Source: Tuctoria greenei (Eukaryota > Streptophyta > Magnoliopsida > Poales > Poaceae). Taken from it: a DNA stretch of 64,000 nt. This document shows positions 1-11,422 of the stretch, piece after piece. Position 1 is the stretch's first letter; each line of letters starts with the position of its first letter. Location: positions 69,459,751 to 69,523,750 of the forward strand of contig JAYESD010000001.1 in assembly GCA_036927565.1 (NCBI GenBank), read 5' to 3'. The notes under the pieces are model-generated. The model was not told where the DNA came from and did no database searches. It worked only from the letters and a program-made list of their open reading frames with translations. Made by a program: the position numbers and the translations under genes.

Positions 1-1676
1 ACATATTGTATATATAGCCTGACTCCAAGGAGTATGAATATGGCAGTAGCAATAGGGTAATGCATAGTCAAAGACATATTGCAAAAAGCAGACATTATTA
101 ATGCAATAAGCATATAAGCAGTAAGCAAAAAGACTCATTGGTGACTCACATATACATGCCAACCCACTGCAGCAAGTAAACATTTGAAACCATGTGTGAA
201 CAATGCACATTTCAGCTCACTAACAGGAGCCATACACTCCCATTTCCATTGATTGTGATGTTTCAATCACTACGGTGAAGCTCAATGAGCACTAAGTTTG
301 ATTATGACCGAGATCATGGCAATTTAAACCGATTGTACACCATGCAGGGGAGTCCCAATGAACCCACACGACTTGAGGACCATACAACTCATGCAACCTG
401 CTAAAGCCACATAAGGGGCACTCATGTCAACCTTTCTCACACCCGTCCCCGCATGGTTGGACAATCTTTACCACAAAGAGTACTATTGACATGCAGAACA
501 ATAGTCACTCGTGCATGTCAAACAAGTAATGAAGTCATGGGCCAAACACCGGTACAACGTCGGATATTCAGCTTCAATACCATTATTTCCGGCATGTGGT
601 TAGAACGAAAAGTGCTTAGGACAACGAGAACAATGCACGGTCCTTAACTGACCAAGCGGGGCTACATCCTAGTCCCCTCTTAGTCCACAAGTTGATCATC
701 TTTCTTATTGTATCCCATATCCAAGTACATTAAATCTTAACTCGCGAATGGTGGTGACCTTGCCATATATTTGACTTCTACCGCTCTAAGCATGTCTAAG
801 CGTGACACTTAGCAAATAAAAAACTAACCCAAATCTATCCCAACAGATTCAACAAGTAAGGGATTTGAACAAGACTCATCATACCCTACACCTAGTGTCC
901 GATAATGCATAAACAATAATACTAAATTAATTCACCATTGTATAAAAATAATAGGATCAAGATGCATAGATGCTTGCGTTCAATCTCTAGAGAATACTCC
1001 GCAGGTTTAGTGGTCACAAAATTGTTTTCCCAGGCTGCACCCGCGCCACTCTCCAACAAACGGTTCATTCTCTAAACAAAGAAATATGCACCGTTTGAGA
1101 ATGAGTGCAATGATGCAATTCTTAGTGAAGCTTGAATTGAACTTTTCAGTATGATATACCATAAAGTCATGAATACAATGCAAAAAGAATCACTAAGTAT
1201 AGACATTCCTAGCTCAAGTTATTAACAAAACATTGCCGCTCTGTCTGAAATTGAGCAAATCGGGTGCATTCGCACCATTATGTGAAGCTCGAGTTTTTCC
1301 AAAGCCTTGCTGGACCAGAAGTCATTTTTACTTGATAATGGATGTTAAAAGTTGATGTTTGGATCTGTTCCCACCTTGGTTTGAGCTCAAATTAAATAAT
1401 TACAATTTCTGCAAGTTTCATTAACATAAAAAAGATAAATATGGAAAAGGTGTTTAGGCTCCATGGATAAGGCTGAAACTTTGCAGGCACATTATCTAAC
1501 CCTAAGCAAGAGTTTTAGCACAAGTTTCTTCATTTTATCATTCATACAACTTTCATGGTAAAATCACAAGTTTTCAGCCCATAATAAAAGGATTAAGGTG
1601 GTAATCCTATAAAAAATGACATACCAACAGCACAAAGTAGATCCCATGATTCATGTGATACATGAGGAGGATGACT
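1..1676 (-). mobile_element. gypsy LTR-like fragment (Tekay-type, interrupted)
   Basis: This stretch has no credible gene. Part of it (around 630-670, a GGTCCTTAACTGAC-like block followed by an AAGCGGGGCTAC-like block) resembles a block near 54360 in the long gypsy LTR D, so I read it as part of a related LTR. The minus orientation is inferred from D. Copia sequence starts abruptly near 1677. The same host LTR may continue at 13174. The match was seen by eye over short blocks only, so the family call is tentative. Confidence 0.4.
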
Positions 1677-1899
1677 TTTGTTGTGGAGGATGAATTTTGA
1701 GGATTCATAGGGGAGTAGACACTTCACAAGCTCCTTGTTCTTCATGTTCATCACAGATCGAAGAACTTGTGGCTTGAGAACGATCTGTATGCAGTAGTTG
1801 TTGGTATTGGTTGTGGTGCAAAATCAACAGCGGGATCAATGTCATTTGCTTCTGAATTTCCGGGCAGCAGCACAACTTCTTCATCTTCTTAGATGAAAA

Positions 1900-3257
1900 T
1901 ACTCACCCCCTGCGGATATGGATCTGGACCTACAATATTGGAGCTAGTACCTGGGCTAGCTTCATCAAAAGAAACCTCACAAGTCTTCACAATTTTGTTA
2001 GTATCAATTAAAAGCACACGGTAGCCTCTAGTATGAGATGGATAACCAAGAAACATGCCATCAATGGATCTAGGTTAAAATTTATAAAGATTACCACGTT
2101 TCTTAACAAAGCATTTGCATCCAAAGACTCGATAGTGTGTGACACTAGGCCTATGTCCAAACCGAAGTTCATATGGTGTTTTTCCTAGCTTAGCATGCAA
2201 GATAACATGATTTAAGACATAACAAGTGATTGCAATTGCATCTTCCAAAAATTTCCTGGGAGTTTGATATTCATCAAGCATAGTCCTAGCCATGTCAACT
2301 AAGGTTTTGTTCCTTCTCTCTACAACACTATTTTGTTGAGCTACATAAGGTGAAGAAAATTGATGATCTATTCTATTTTCAGCACAAAAGTGATACAAAC
2401 GATTGATTTTAAATGCGGTTCCATTATCACTTCTAATTGCTTTTCAAGATCTTGGGTGATCAATCGATAATATAAAAAATAAAGTTCTAAAGTGACTAAA
2501 GGCTTCACCTTAGATGCCCTAAAGTAAACTCAAGAGTACCTAGAATAGTCATCAACAATCACAAGAACATACCATTTAGCTCCAAAGGATAGAACACGTG
2601 AAGGTCCTACGGTGTCAAGGTACAAAAGTTGACCCGATTTAGTTGTCATGGTAATTGTGAAAGGAGCATGTGAACCAGCAACCATCTTAGCATGTCTACA
2701 AGAAGAGCACACAATTTTTTTGTCCCCTTTAAGCATAGGCAGCCCACGTATGCGATCAAGAGCACTAACACGCATTAGATGATCAAAGCCTACGTGACCA
2801 AGTCTAAGACGTCAAAAATATAAGTCCTTTGAATCATTAGCAACTAGACACCTATGCTTAGAGGATGACATATCAAAATCAGCTTTAAAAACTGTTCCAA
2901 ACTGAGACATGTTAAAAATAAGCTCACTGTATAGGAGTTGTATTTCAAATTTTTGACAAGTACCACATCCTTCAAAGTGTAGTGATCATTTACTTTAACC
3001 GAACCCTTAGCAATTATAGGAGTTGAAGAATTACCGGTCAGGTGGCGTGAGCAACCTGAATCCACAATCCAAATGTTATCCTTCCTCAAACGTGTAACCT
3101 CTTCATTGTCGCTATTGTGTTCTGCCTCCTCCATACTTGACCTTGACTTGTCCACCATGAAGCACAAGTTTGCCAAATCATCTTCATCTTCATCACTTCC
3201 GATGTCCACATTCCTCGAGCCAACTTCTTGAAGTGCGGAGATAAAGCTATTCACCAA
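1900..3257 (-). pseudogene. pol: copia protease-integrase relic (left unit)
   Basis: The decayed middle of a copia polyprotein, read on the minus strand. At 2844-3257 it holds the protease site as WIVDSGCSRHLTG, which keeps the catalytic DSG, and then loses a block that the sister copy retains. At 2530-2775 are the CSSC half of the integrase zinc-binding domain and the core start (LDTVGPSR, VIVDDYSRYS). At 2075-2398 the core ends with VVERRNKTL, carrying the catalytic Glu, and continues with the copia-typical RVFGCKCFV. Frameshifts separate the pieces and there is no reverse transcriptase. In a live element this protein would process the polyprotein and integrate the cDNA; here it cannot be made whole. 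Confidence 0.85.
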
Positions 3258-3261
3258 TTGA

Positions 3262-4220
3262 CGTCCTGTAAAACCGTTCTTTTTCTTTTTGTTGTTTACA
3301 GGGGAGTGTTTCGCCCTTGTTTGCTTTTAATCACAGGAAGTACTACCTGAAAGGTTAGAGCAATCTATGCGAAAATTTCTTTTCTTACCACATTCGAAGT
3401 ATCGTTGAGGTCCGACACTCTCTCTCCTTCTAGTTGTCATATTTTTCAATGCTTTTAAGAACCGTGTACGGATGAGTGCAAGGTCTTCCTCTGGAAACTC
3501 TTCAATCTTTTCAAGGGTTAGAAAGGACAACAAAGCATGTGTTCCACAGGATGAAGATTGGCCAGAGCTAGGCATGTCACATTAAGAAACAAATGCAAGA
3601 GACATGATGGGGTTCTTACGTGAGATTATGTCAATTTCATGAGTTTCCAATTTAGAATATAGAACATCTAAAGTAAGTGTACTCACGAAAGTAGATTCAC
3701 GAATATATGTGACTTTCATCTTTCAAATTGACATGTCTAATGCACTTAGTAATTGCCTATCATTCTCAGCATCTAAAAATTAACATTGACGCTACGCAAG
3801 TTCCTGAGAATTTTATTAAAGCGAGCAAAGAGGTTGTCAATGGACTCACCTGTTTGCGTCTCAAAGCGCATGTACTCCTTTTTGAGCATGTCTTGTCTTA
3901 CCTCCTTGATCGTGTTGGATCCTTCGTGGTAATCACATAGAGCTTTCCAAACATTGTACGCAGATCAGGGATTAGGAATGATGTCGAAGTCGCTTTGAGT
4001 TAGTGTGGTATGATCAAGTTCCGAGCCTTGTTGTTGTTGTTGTCGACATCTCTCAGATTTGTAGCTGTAAATTCATCATTTGGCGGCACTTCGTAAGGTC
4101 TGTATACCTTCTCCCATATTGCAAAGCCTTGCGCCTAGATGAAAGCCTCCATGTGTGCCTTCCAAACCTGAAAATCAATACCAATAAACACACATGGTTT
4201 GGTGGAGTATTTCTCCATGA
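3262..4220 (-). pseudogene. gag: copia gag relic (left unit)
   Basis: The capsid/nucleocapsid part of the left copia unit. Its N-terminal end (near 4220) matches the start of gag in the sister copy at 11361. The zinc knuckle near 3370-3400 reads YFECGKKRNFRIDC: the first Cys is Tyr and the His is Asn, so a CX2CX4HX4C knuckle cannot form. Several stops and frameshifts break the frame between 3576 and 4220. The sister copy is damaged at a different knuckle position, so the two copies decayed independently. Confidence 0.8.
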
Positions 4221-4265
4221 TGATTATACAAAACACGTGCAAATCTCAAAGATTAGAGCACCGTG

Positions 4266-4277
4266 GCTCTGATACCA
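4266..4277 (-). promoter_or_regulatory. primer binding site, left copia unit
   Basis: On the minus strand this reads TGGTATCAGAGC, complementary to the 3' end of initiator tRNA-Met, the usual copia minus-strand primer. It lies two bases from the LTR at 4280. It shows that this LTR served as 5' LTR for the truncated left unit. Confidence 0.9.
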
Positions 4278-4279
4278 AT

Positions 4280-6001
4280 TTTAGGATCGAAGAGCACGTG
4301 AAAAGCTACCAGAGGCAGTGAATGGTAGATTTCAACTTTTTTAGCGGAAACAATGAAAACCCCTCCGCAGAAATGATCTGTTAAAGAAATCATGTGTGCG
4401 ACTAATCTAAACGTGATCAATTGTGAAAAAACCTGTATAAACTATGGAGAATCAAGTCGTGAATATGTCACAGCAAAAATCACGAAAATTCAACGAGAAA
4501 AACTCAAGTTACGACCAAAAGATCGAACAAAGGTCAATCTGTCCTACCCGAGGAAAAACACATCTGCAACACTTCAAAGAAACTCGTGTAGATCAGAAAT
4601 CACAAATCAAATGACCGTGAAATTTTCACGGATGAAAGATAAAAAAGTTTTGAAGACAAACAGAAAACTCCAGTTATGTTAAAATCAATGAAGCAAGGTA
4701 GTGCTGTGCAGAAACTCGACAAGAAAAACTTGTCTGAAACCAGTTGGACGAACAAGGCACATAAGTTCCATTAAACGACAATCTTTATTCAATACAACAC
4801 AAGAGGAACAACCCAAAATCAGTGCATCACGAGCTCTATCCCCCCTTGTTTATATAACCAGCCATGAGGCCAACCCAAACCAAACTAGGATTCGTATCCT
4901 ACTCAGTTTCTATCGAAACTTTCCATAATTTCTCAAGACTCTTCTATATGCTGATAAAAGCAATCTTAAGACTTCCAAACACCTTAGGAACGTATCCCAC
5001 ATTCCTAAAAACAACTCAACTTCGCGACCTACACGAAAACCTATCATAACCAACTCAAATCTTTACATATTTGAGTCAAACACGACTCAGCCGCAACCTA
5101 AATCCATAACCAAGTCGGTTGGACCTTTCTGACCAATTCTTTACGTCCACATCTCTTCATGATGCCATGAAACTATGCAGCCACGTCCATGCACTCCATG
5201 CACACGTGCAGACACCTTCCAACGACGTCCACGATACCTACATATGCATTGTTCTTGATTCAAACATGTTGCGCAATCTCCCGATCAACTCAACCACAAT
5301 TCCTCCCGAAGTTGGTTGTCGAACCTCATCTTCTCCCTAAGACTAGATCAATGGATCCCGTCACCAGCCATGTCTTGAACTCAAGCAATACCTGCACATG
5401 AATAAACAACCAATACTTCCGAGCACAAGTCCCCGACTTGACTCACGTTAGTTCCGAAACCACAACACCTTACATGAGCACCTCACATAAGCATGTTGCA
5501 ATCCATATCAAAATGATATCAGACATATCCACCAAAAACACCAAAAACATAGTAAAAGAATACTAAGCAAACTTTCCATAGATGTAAAGCAATTTTCGAA
5601 ACATTGCAAGGCAAAAGCAGAACCAATGCAGACTAGCACCAAACCTTGCTAAAGCTAATCAGACCTTGAGCCGGAGCTTACCAAAGCTAGCAAGACCTAG
5701 CGTCGGAGCTTACCAAAGCTAGCAGAACCTAGCACCGGAGCTTACCAAAGCTAGTCGGACCTAGACAAAGAAGTCGGACCTTAGCCAAAACAAGGCGAAC
5801 CTAGTCAAAATAAGTTTGACCTAGAACAAGTAAGTCGGGCCTTATGTCGGATCTTGCCAGAGCTACCCAAAACAAGTCGGACCTATCGTTGGACCTTGCA
5901 GGAGCTCGGACCTAGAGTCAGACTTTGTTAAAAGGGTGTTTTGGCAGTATTCAAAACTTTTATCGTTATAGCCAATGTATTCAACACAGATAGGTCTCAC
6001 A
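4280..6001 (-). mobile_element. copia LTR shared by two units
   Basis: An LTR of about 1.72 kb, homologous along its length to 11423-13173. The left terminus has mutated from TG to TT; the right terminus is CA at 6000-6001. It is flanked by a primer binding site on the left (4266-4277) and a polypurine tract on the right (6002-6012), so it is the 5' LTR of the left unit and also the 3' LTR of the complete unit. It contains a cluster of degenerate repeats (5645-5900) and several indels relative to its partner. Confidence 0.9.
5641..5900 (-). repeat. short tandem repeats inside copia LTR
   Basis: Imperfect units of about 30 bp. On the plus strand they alternate a block like GGAGCTTACCAAAGCTAG with blocks like TCGGACCTAG and AACAAGTCGGACCTA. 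The same array is in the partner LTR (12790-13090) with different substitutions. The position is toward the U3 side of the LTR, where such repeats often contribute to promoter activity; that role is inference. Confidence 0.8.
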
Positions 6002-6012
6002 ATCCCCCCCTT
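6002..6012 (-). promoter_or_regulatory. polypurine tract adjoining copia 3' LTR
   Basis: On the minus strand the run is AAGGGGGGGAT, directly next to the LTR end at 6001. Its role would be priming plus-strand cDNA synthesis. Further purine runs with a GGGGGAG-type core lie upstream in the untranslated region. Confidence 0.85.
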
Positions 6013-7082
6013 GATGAATGCATTGGCAACACCACTTAAAATCCGAACATTGGCTTGTTCACATGAAAAGTTTTGAAAACAATTTTCTCCCCGAAATATT
6101 TCTCCCCTTTTGTAAATCAGAAATAAAATGAGAAGGAAAACAAAAGATTCAAATTCTCTCCGTGAGAAGAATCGCGCGTGCCAAAAAACTTGTGAATGTG
6201 TGCAATGTGTGATCAATTTCTCCCCCTTTGACAATGTATTCAACAAGGTACAAAAGAGAAATTTCAATTGTTATGAGCATATGTAACACATACATATAAA
6301 ACAAAGCTCATCTAAGTCATACAATCAAGTAACTTACACTATCACATCAATGGGATACATAAAGTAGTGTAATCCATGCTTGAGATCAAGTGTAGTTTTC
6401 AATTTAAGCAAGTCACGATCTCACAAACTTAACTATTCAAGACTTGAAAGCATGACACTTGTTGATGCATTTTTATTTTCTTTTAAGCATAAATTTTGAT
6501 CATATGACATTTGAAAGAGATTATATGCCGCATCAACCTTATTCTAACCAACCAATCCAAGCATATGTCATTTGACAATCAGAAGCTTAAGGACATGGTT
6601 TTAGTCATACACAACTTCTTCTAAGTTCATATCTAAGTGCAATGATAAGCTAAGAAGTGTGATGCATGCATATTCTCTTGATCTTTTCTCATTTTTATTT
6701 GGTCACAAAAGCTCAACATGTGAGTTGATTACATGATTAATTATTCATTATTGAAAGCACTCGTGAGCATGCAACAAGTTCAAAACAGCAAGAAAGTTTG
6801 ATCATCACCAGATTTAGTGTAACTAATTATTCCAATTACTAGTCATGGCAAAAACTACAAAATGTATAACATAAGTACTTTAGTAAGATCTTTCAACATG
6901 GAAAGGAATCACAAAGTTATATATGTATGAAATACTATGCTCATATTATTTTAAATTCAGATTCACACATAGACTTCCCAAGTTTCAAAACTCCCCCTCA
7001 ATTTAAGCCATGAGGATGCATAACCTTTATCTCACTACGAATGTAATAAAAAGGAGTGAAATCCAAAGGTTTTGTAAAAATG
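6013..7082 (-). other. copia 3' untranslated region with extra polypurine tracts
   Basis: About 1.07 kb between RNase H and the 3' LTR with no recognisable protein. It is AT-rich. On the minus strand it carries extra purine runs resembling the terminal tract: AAAGGGGGAGAA at about 6218-6229, GAGGGGGAG at about 6991-6999, and weaker runs near 6085 and 6101. Repeated polypurine tracts are a known property of Sireviruses, which makes this family a possible relative; gag gives no independent support. Confidence 0.6.
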
Positions 7083-7630
7083 TCAGCCAATTGTTGTTCG
7101 ATATCTACATGGTGAAGCACAATGTTTCCTTTCGTGCTTTATTCTTGGATGTTGCACAGGGTTTTTAGCAATGCAAATGAAACTAGTTTTATCACAAAAC
7201 AGCGGAACACTATCTAGACCAACCCCATAGTCTTTAAGAGTTTGAATAATCCAAAGAATTTGTGAGCAAGTGCTAGCAGCAGCTACATATTCAGATTCGG
7301 CTGTCGATTGTGCAACTGAACTTTGTTTTCTAGAGGACCAAGCAACAAGTGAATTACCAAGAAAATGAAAAGCACCCGAAGTACATTTCCTATGAATCCT
7401 ACAACCCCCAAAATCAGCATCCGAAAAGGCTTTCAAAGTAATGGTTGAGGAAGAAGGAAAAAAATGCCAAACTCTTGAGTTCCATGTAAGTACCTGAGAA
7501 TTTTTTTGATGGCTTGACGATGTGAGGCACGTGGGGAAGCTTGAAACCGTGCACAAAGACATACTCTCGATATAGATCAATATAAGGGCCACTCTGACAT
7601 GTTTTGATTTAAAGATAGGCCAATCTTGAT
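7083..7630 (-). pseudogene. pol: copia RNase H relic
   Basis: RNase H domain at the C-terminal end of the copia polyprotein, which degrades RNA in the RNA:DNA hybrid. The long open stretch 7083-7592 contains the conserved acidic positions FSDADFGG, STAESEYVA and LFCDKTS, so the three active-site acids are still encoded. The segment is out of frame with the reverse transcriptase end at 7631, and the C-terminal tail has lost the family's usual ending. It is therefore inactive as part of a polyprotein. Confidence 0.85.
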
Positions 7631-8540
7631 CTAAAATGACATAGAATGGTGATTTGAGAACACCAATTGTATGTCTGGTCTCGATGCCGTGATGTACAAA
7701 AGTGATCCTATCATGCTTCTATATTCCTTTTGATCCACAGGTTCACCATCTCCATCAAGTTCAAGTGTCATTGTTGTACTCATTGGTGTCCGAAGAGGCT
7801 TGTTTATGTCCATGTTGAAGCGCTTAGGAAGGTCTCTTGTATACTTTGTTTGACGCACAAAGATACCTTTGTTGGTTTGCTTGGTTTGCAGCCCCAAAAA
7901 GTATGTGAGTTCTCCCATCATACTCATCTCAAATTCTAAACATCATCATAGCTGAAAACTTGGACACAAGATCATGAGAAGCACAACCAAAGATAATATC
8001 ATCCACATACACTTGAACAAATAATGAGTCATTTCCATGCTTAAGCACAAAAAGAGTTTTACCAGCCTTGCCCATGGTAAACCCCTTTTCAAGTAAAAAT
8101 TTTTTTAACCTATCATACCATGCTCTAGGGGCTTGTTTGAGACCATACAAGGCTTTGTATAGTTTGAAAACATGATTAGGAAAATCTGGATTTTCAAAAC
8201 CCGATGGTTGCTTGACATAAACCTCCTCATCTATGTAGCCATTAAGAAAAGCGCTTTTAACATCCATTTGATATAACTTGAAACCTTTAGATACAGCAAA
8301 AGCTAACAAAATTCTTATGGCTTCTAATCTAGCAACAGGAGCAAAAGTTTCATCTAAATCTAGACCTTCAACTTGTGTGAAACCTTGAGAAACCAACCTA
8401 GCCTTATTCCTAATCACAACCCCATACTCACTTTGTTTATTTTTAAACACCCACTTAGTTCCAATTAAAGTGTGACCTTGAGGTGGAGCTACAAGTTTCC
8501 AAACATTATTTCTTTCAAAATTTTCTAACTCTTCTTGCAT
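7631..8540 (-). pseudogene. pol: copia reverse transcriptase (broken by one frameshift)
   Basis: The best preserved coding block in the window. An open stretch at 7929-8540 (203 residues) contains the copia RT signature in order: NNVWKLV near the start, [46 protein letters not shown] and the catalytic YVDDIIFG. A frameshift near 7925 moves the thumb/connection part (GELTYFLGLQ, TPMSTT, YRSMIGSLLYITASRPDI) into another frame at 7631-7927. It would copy the RNA genome into cDNA in virus-like particles. Confidence 0.92.
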
Positions 8541-10230
8541 GCCAATAATCCAAAATTCATTAGTGAGTGTGTGTGATATATCTTTGGGTTCAAAAGAAGC
8601 AACAAAAGTAGAATGAGCATGAGAGTTTCGATCGCAAAACCTGGACCATGTGACTCATTCGTGCAAGCTCCCAATGATTTGTTGTGGAGGATGACTTTTG
8701 ATGATTTGGAGGAGAGTAGACACTTCACAAGCTCCTTGTTCTTAATGTTCATCATAGATCGAAGAACTTGTGGTTTGAGGATGATTTCTACCAGCTGTAG
8801 TAGTTGTAGGTGCTGGTTGTGGTGCAAAATCAGCAGCGTGATCAACATCATTTGCTTCTTAATTTTCAGGCAACAGCACCACTTCTTCGTCTTCTTCAAT
8901 GAAAATACTCTCCCCATGCGGATATGATGCGGACCTACAATATTAGATCTAGTACCTGGGCTAGCTTCATCAAAAGAAAGCTCACAAGTCTCCACAATTT
9001 TGTTAGTATCAATTGAAAGCACACGGTAGCCTCTAGTATGAGATGGGTAACCAAGAAACAAGCCATCAATGAATCTAGGTTGAAATTTATCAAGATTACC
9101 ATGTTTCATAACAAAGCATTTGCATCCAAAGACTCGAAAGTGTGTGACACTAGGCCTATGTCCAAACAGAAGTTTATATGATGTTTTTCCTAGCTTTGCA
9201 CGCAAGATAACACGATTTGAGAAATAACAAGTGATTGCAATTGCACCTGCCCAAAATTTTCTAGGAGTTTGATATTCATCAAGCATAGTCCTAGTCATCT
9301 CAACTAAGGTTCTGTTTTTTCTCTCTACAACATTGTTTTTTTGAGGTACATAAGGTGAAGAAAATTGATGATCTATTCCATTTTCATCACAAAAGTGATC
9401 AAACGATTGATTTTTAAATTCGGTTCCGTTATCACTTCTAATTGCTTTCAAAGATCCTGGGTGATCAAATGATAATCTAAGAAATAAAGTTCTAAAGTGA
9501 CTAATTGCTTCATCTTAGATTCCATAAAGTAAACCCAAGAGTATCTAGAATAGTCATCAACAATCACAAGAACATACCATTTAGCTCCGAAGGATTGAGC
9601 ACGTGAAGGTCCTACGGTGTCAAGGTTCAAAAGTTGACCCGATTCAGTTGTCATGGTCATTGTGAGAGGAGCATGTGAACCTGCAACCATCCTAGCATGT
9701 CTACAAGAAGAGCACACAATTTCTTTGTCCCCTTTAAGCTTAGGCAACCCACGTATGCGATCAAGAGCACTAACACGCGTTAGATGATAAAAGCCTACAT
9801 GACCAAGTTTATGATGCCAAAAATATATGTCCCTTGAATCATTAGCAACTAGACACCTATGCTTAAAGGATGACATATCAAAATCAGCTTTAAAAACTCT
9901 TCCAAACCGAGACATGTTAAAAATAAGCTCACTGTTTGAATCTACATCCTTGCAATAATTTTTAGTGAAGATAATTTCCAGATTTTCATCTAGTAATTGT
10001 GAAACAGAAAACAAGTTGTATTTCAAATTTTTAACAAGTGCCACATCCTTCAAAGTGTAGTGATCATTTACTTTAACCGAACCCTTAGCAATCATAGCAG
10101 TCGAAGAATTATCGGCTAAAGTAACATTCTCTAAACGTGACACAAAAGAGAGGGCATAGAACCAATCTTTGTTACTAGTCATGTGGCTTGAGAAATCCGA
10201 ATCCACAATCCAAATGTTCTCCTTCCTCAA
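8525..10230 (-). pseudogene. pol: copia protease-integrase region
   Basis: Two overlapping open stretches (9448-10230 and 8525-9451) cover the protease site, the zinc-binding domain and the integrase core. The protease motif reads IVDSDFSSHM, so the invariant Gly of DSG is Asp and the protease is probably dead. The integrase zinc-binding domain is intact (WHHKLGH followed by CSSC), and all three core acids are present: LDTVGPS, RSDNGTEF and VVERKNRTL. A frameshift at about 9450 separates the first and second core acids. After the core, the GKTSYKLLFGHRPS and RVFGCKCFV blocks are typical for copia. Confidence 0.9.
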
Positions 10231-10242
10231 ATGTGTAACCTC

Positions 10243-11361
10243 TTAATTGTCATTGTTGTGTTCTGCCTCCTCCATACTTGACATTGACTTTCCCGCCATG
10301 AAGCACAAGTTTGCCAAATCATCTTCATCTTTGTCACTTCCGATGTCCACATCGCTCGAGCCACGTTCTTGAAGTGCGGAGATAAAGCTATTCACCAATT
10401 GGCATCTTGTAAAACCCTTCTTTTTCTTATTGTTCTTTACAGAGGAGTGCTTCGTCCTTGTTTGCTTTTCATCACGGGAAGTAGTACCTAAAAGGTTAGG
10501 GAAATCCGTGCAAAAATGTCCTGTCTTACCACATTCGAAGCATCGTTGAGGTCTGACACTCCCTCTCTTTATAGTTCTCACATTTTGCAATGCTTTTGAG
10601 AACCAAGTAGAGATGAGTGCATGGTCTTCCTCTTGAAACTCTTCAATCTATTCAAGGGTTTGAGATGACAAAAAAGCAAGTGTTCCACGGGATGAAGATT
10701 TGCCGGAGCTAGGGATGTCATGTTGAGAAACAAATGCAAGAGACATGCTGGGGTTCTTACTTGAGATTATGTCAATTTCATGAATTTTCAATTTAGACTA
10801 TAGAACATCTAAAGTAATTGTAGTCATGACAGTAGATTCACGAATAGATGTGACTTCCATCTCCCAAATTGACATGTCTAATGCACTTAGTAATTGCCTA
10901 GCATTCTCAACATCTGAAAAATTAACATTGAAGCTACGCAAGTTGCTGAGAATTTTATTGAAGCGAGCAAAGAGGTCATCAATGGAATCATCTGGTTGCA
11001 TCTCAAAGTGCATGTACTCCTTTTTGAAGAGGTCTTGCCTTACCTCCTTGATCGTGTAGTATACTTCATGGTAATCACATAGAGCTTTCCAAACATCATA
11101 TGCAGATCGAAGATGAGCAACACCGTCGAAGTCGCTTTGAGTTAGTCCTTGTATGATCAAGTTTCGAGCCTTGTTGTTGTTGTTGTTGACATCTTTTAGA
11201 TTTGTAGCTGTAACTTCATCATTTGGCGGCACTTCGTAAGGTTTGTACACCTTTTCCCATATTGCAAAGCCTTGCGCCTGGATTAAAGCCTCCATGTGTG
11301 CCTTCCAAACCTGAATATCAATACCACTAAACACATAGGGTTTGGCAGAGTACTTCTCCAT
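10243..11361 (-). pseudogene. gag: copia gag
   Basis: Capsid and nucleocapsid of the complete copia element. The start at 11361 (MEKYSAKPYVFSG) is a likely true start, shortly after the primer binding site. Residues 1-187 form the UBN2-type gag core, with VWKAHMEALIQAQGFAIWE and a block typical of copia gags. The knuckle at about 10500-10530 reads CFECGKTGHFCTDF; the last Cys is Phe, so zinc binding is impaired. A stop and frameshift lie between 10590 and 10798. A spacer rich in Asp and Glu precedes the protease. Confidence 0.88.
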
Positions 11362-11408
11362 GATGATTGTTCAAAACACATGCAAATCTAAAAGATTAGA
11401 GCATTGTG

Positions 11409-11420
11409 GCTCTTATACCA
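11409..11420 (-). promoter_or_regulatory. primer binding site of the complete copia element
   Basis: On the minus strand TGGTATAAGAGC, one mismatch from the initiator tRNA-Met complement. Two bases separate it from the 5' LTR at 11423. Confidence 0.88.
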
Positions 11421-11422
11421 AT

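Larger units (their letters stand above)
1677..4279 (-). mobile_element. partial copia internal region (left unit of a tandem)
   Basis: A second, truncated copy of the internal region found at 8680-11422, on the same strand. Homology runs from the primer binding site at 4266-4277 through gag, protease and integrase, and stops near 1677 in the linker between integrase and reverse transcriptase. Reverse transcriptase and RNase H are absent. The copy lacks bases present in the other unit, for example the stretch after the protease motif. It shares the LTR at 4280-6001 with the next element. Confidence 0.85.

Noticed and set aside
4003..5401. Several plus-strand ORFs of 60-96 residues in the copia LTR
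   Set aside because: They lie in an LTR, are not kept in the partner LTR with the same frame, and have no domain.
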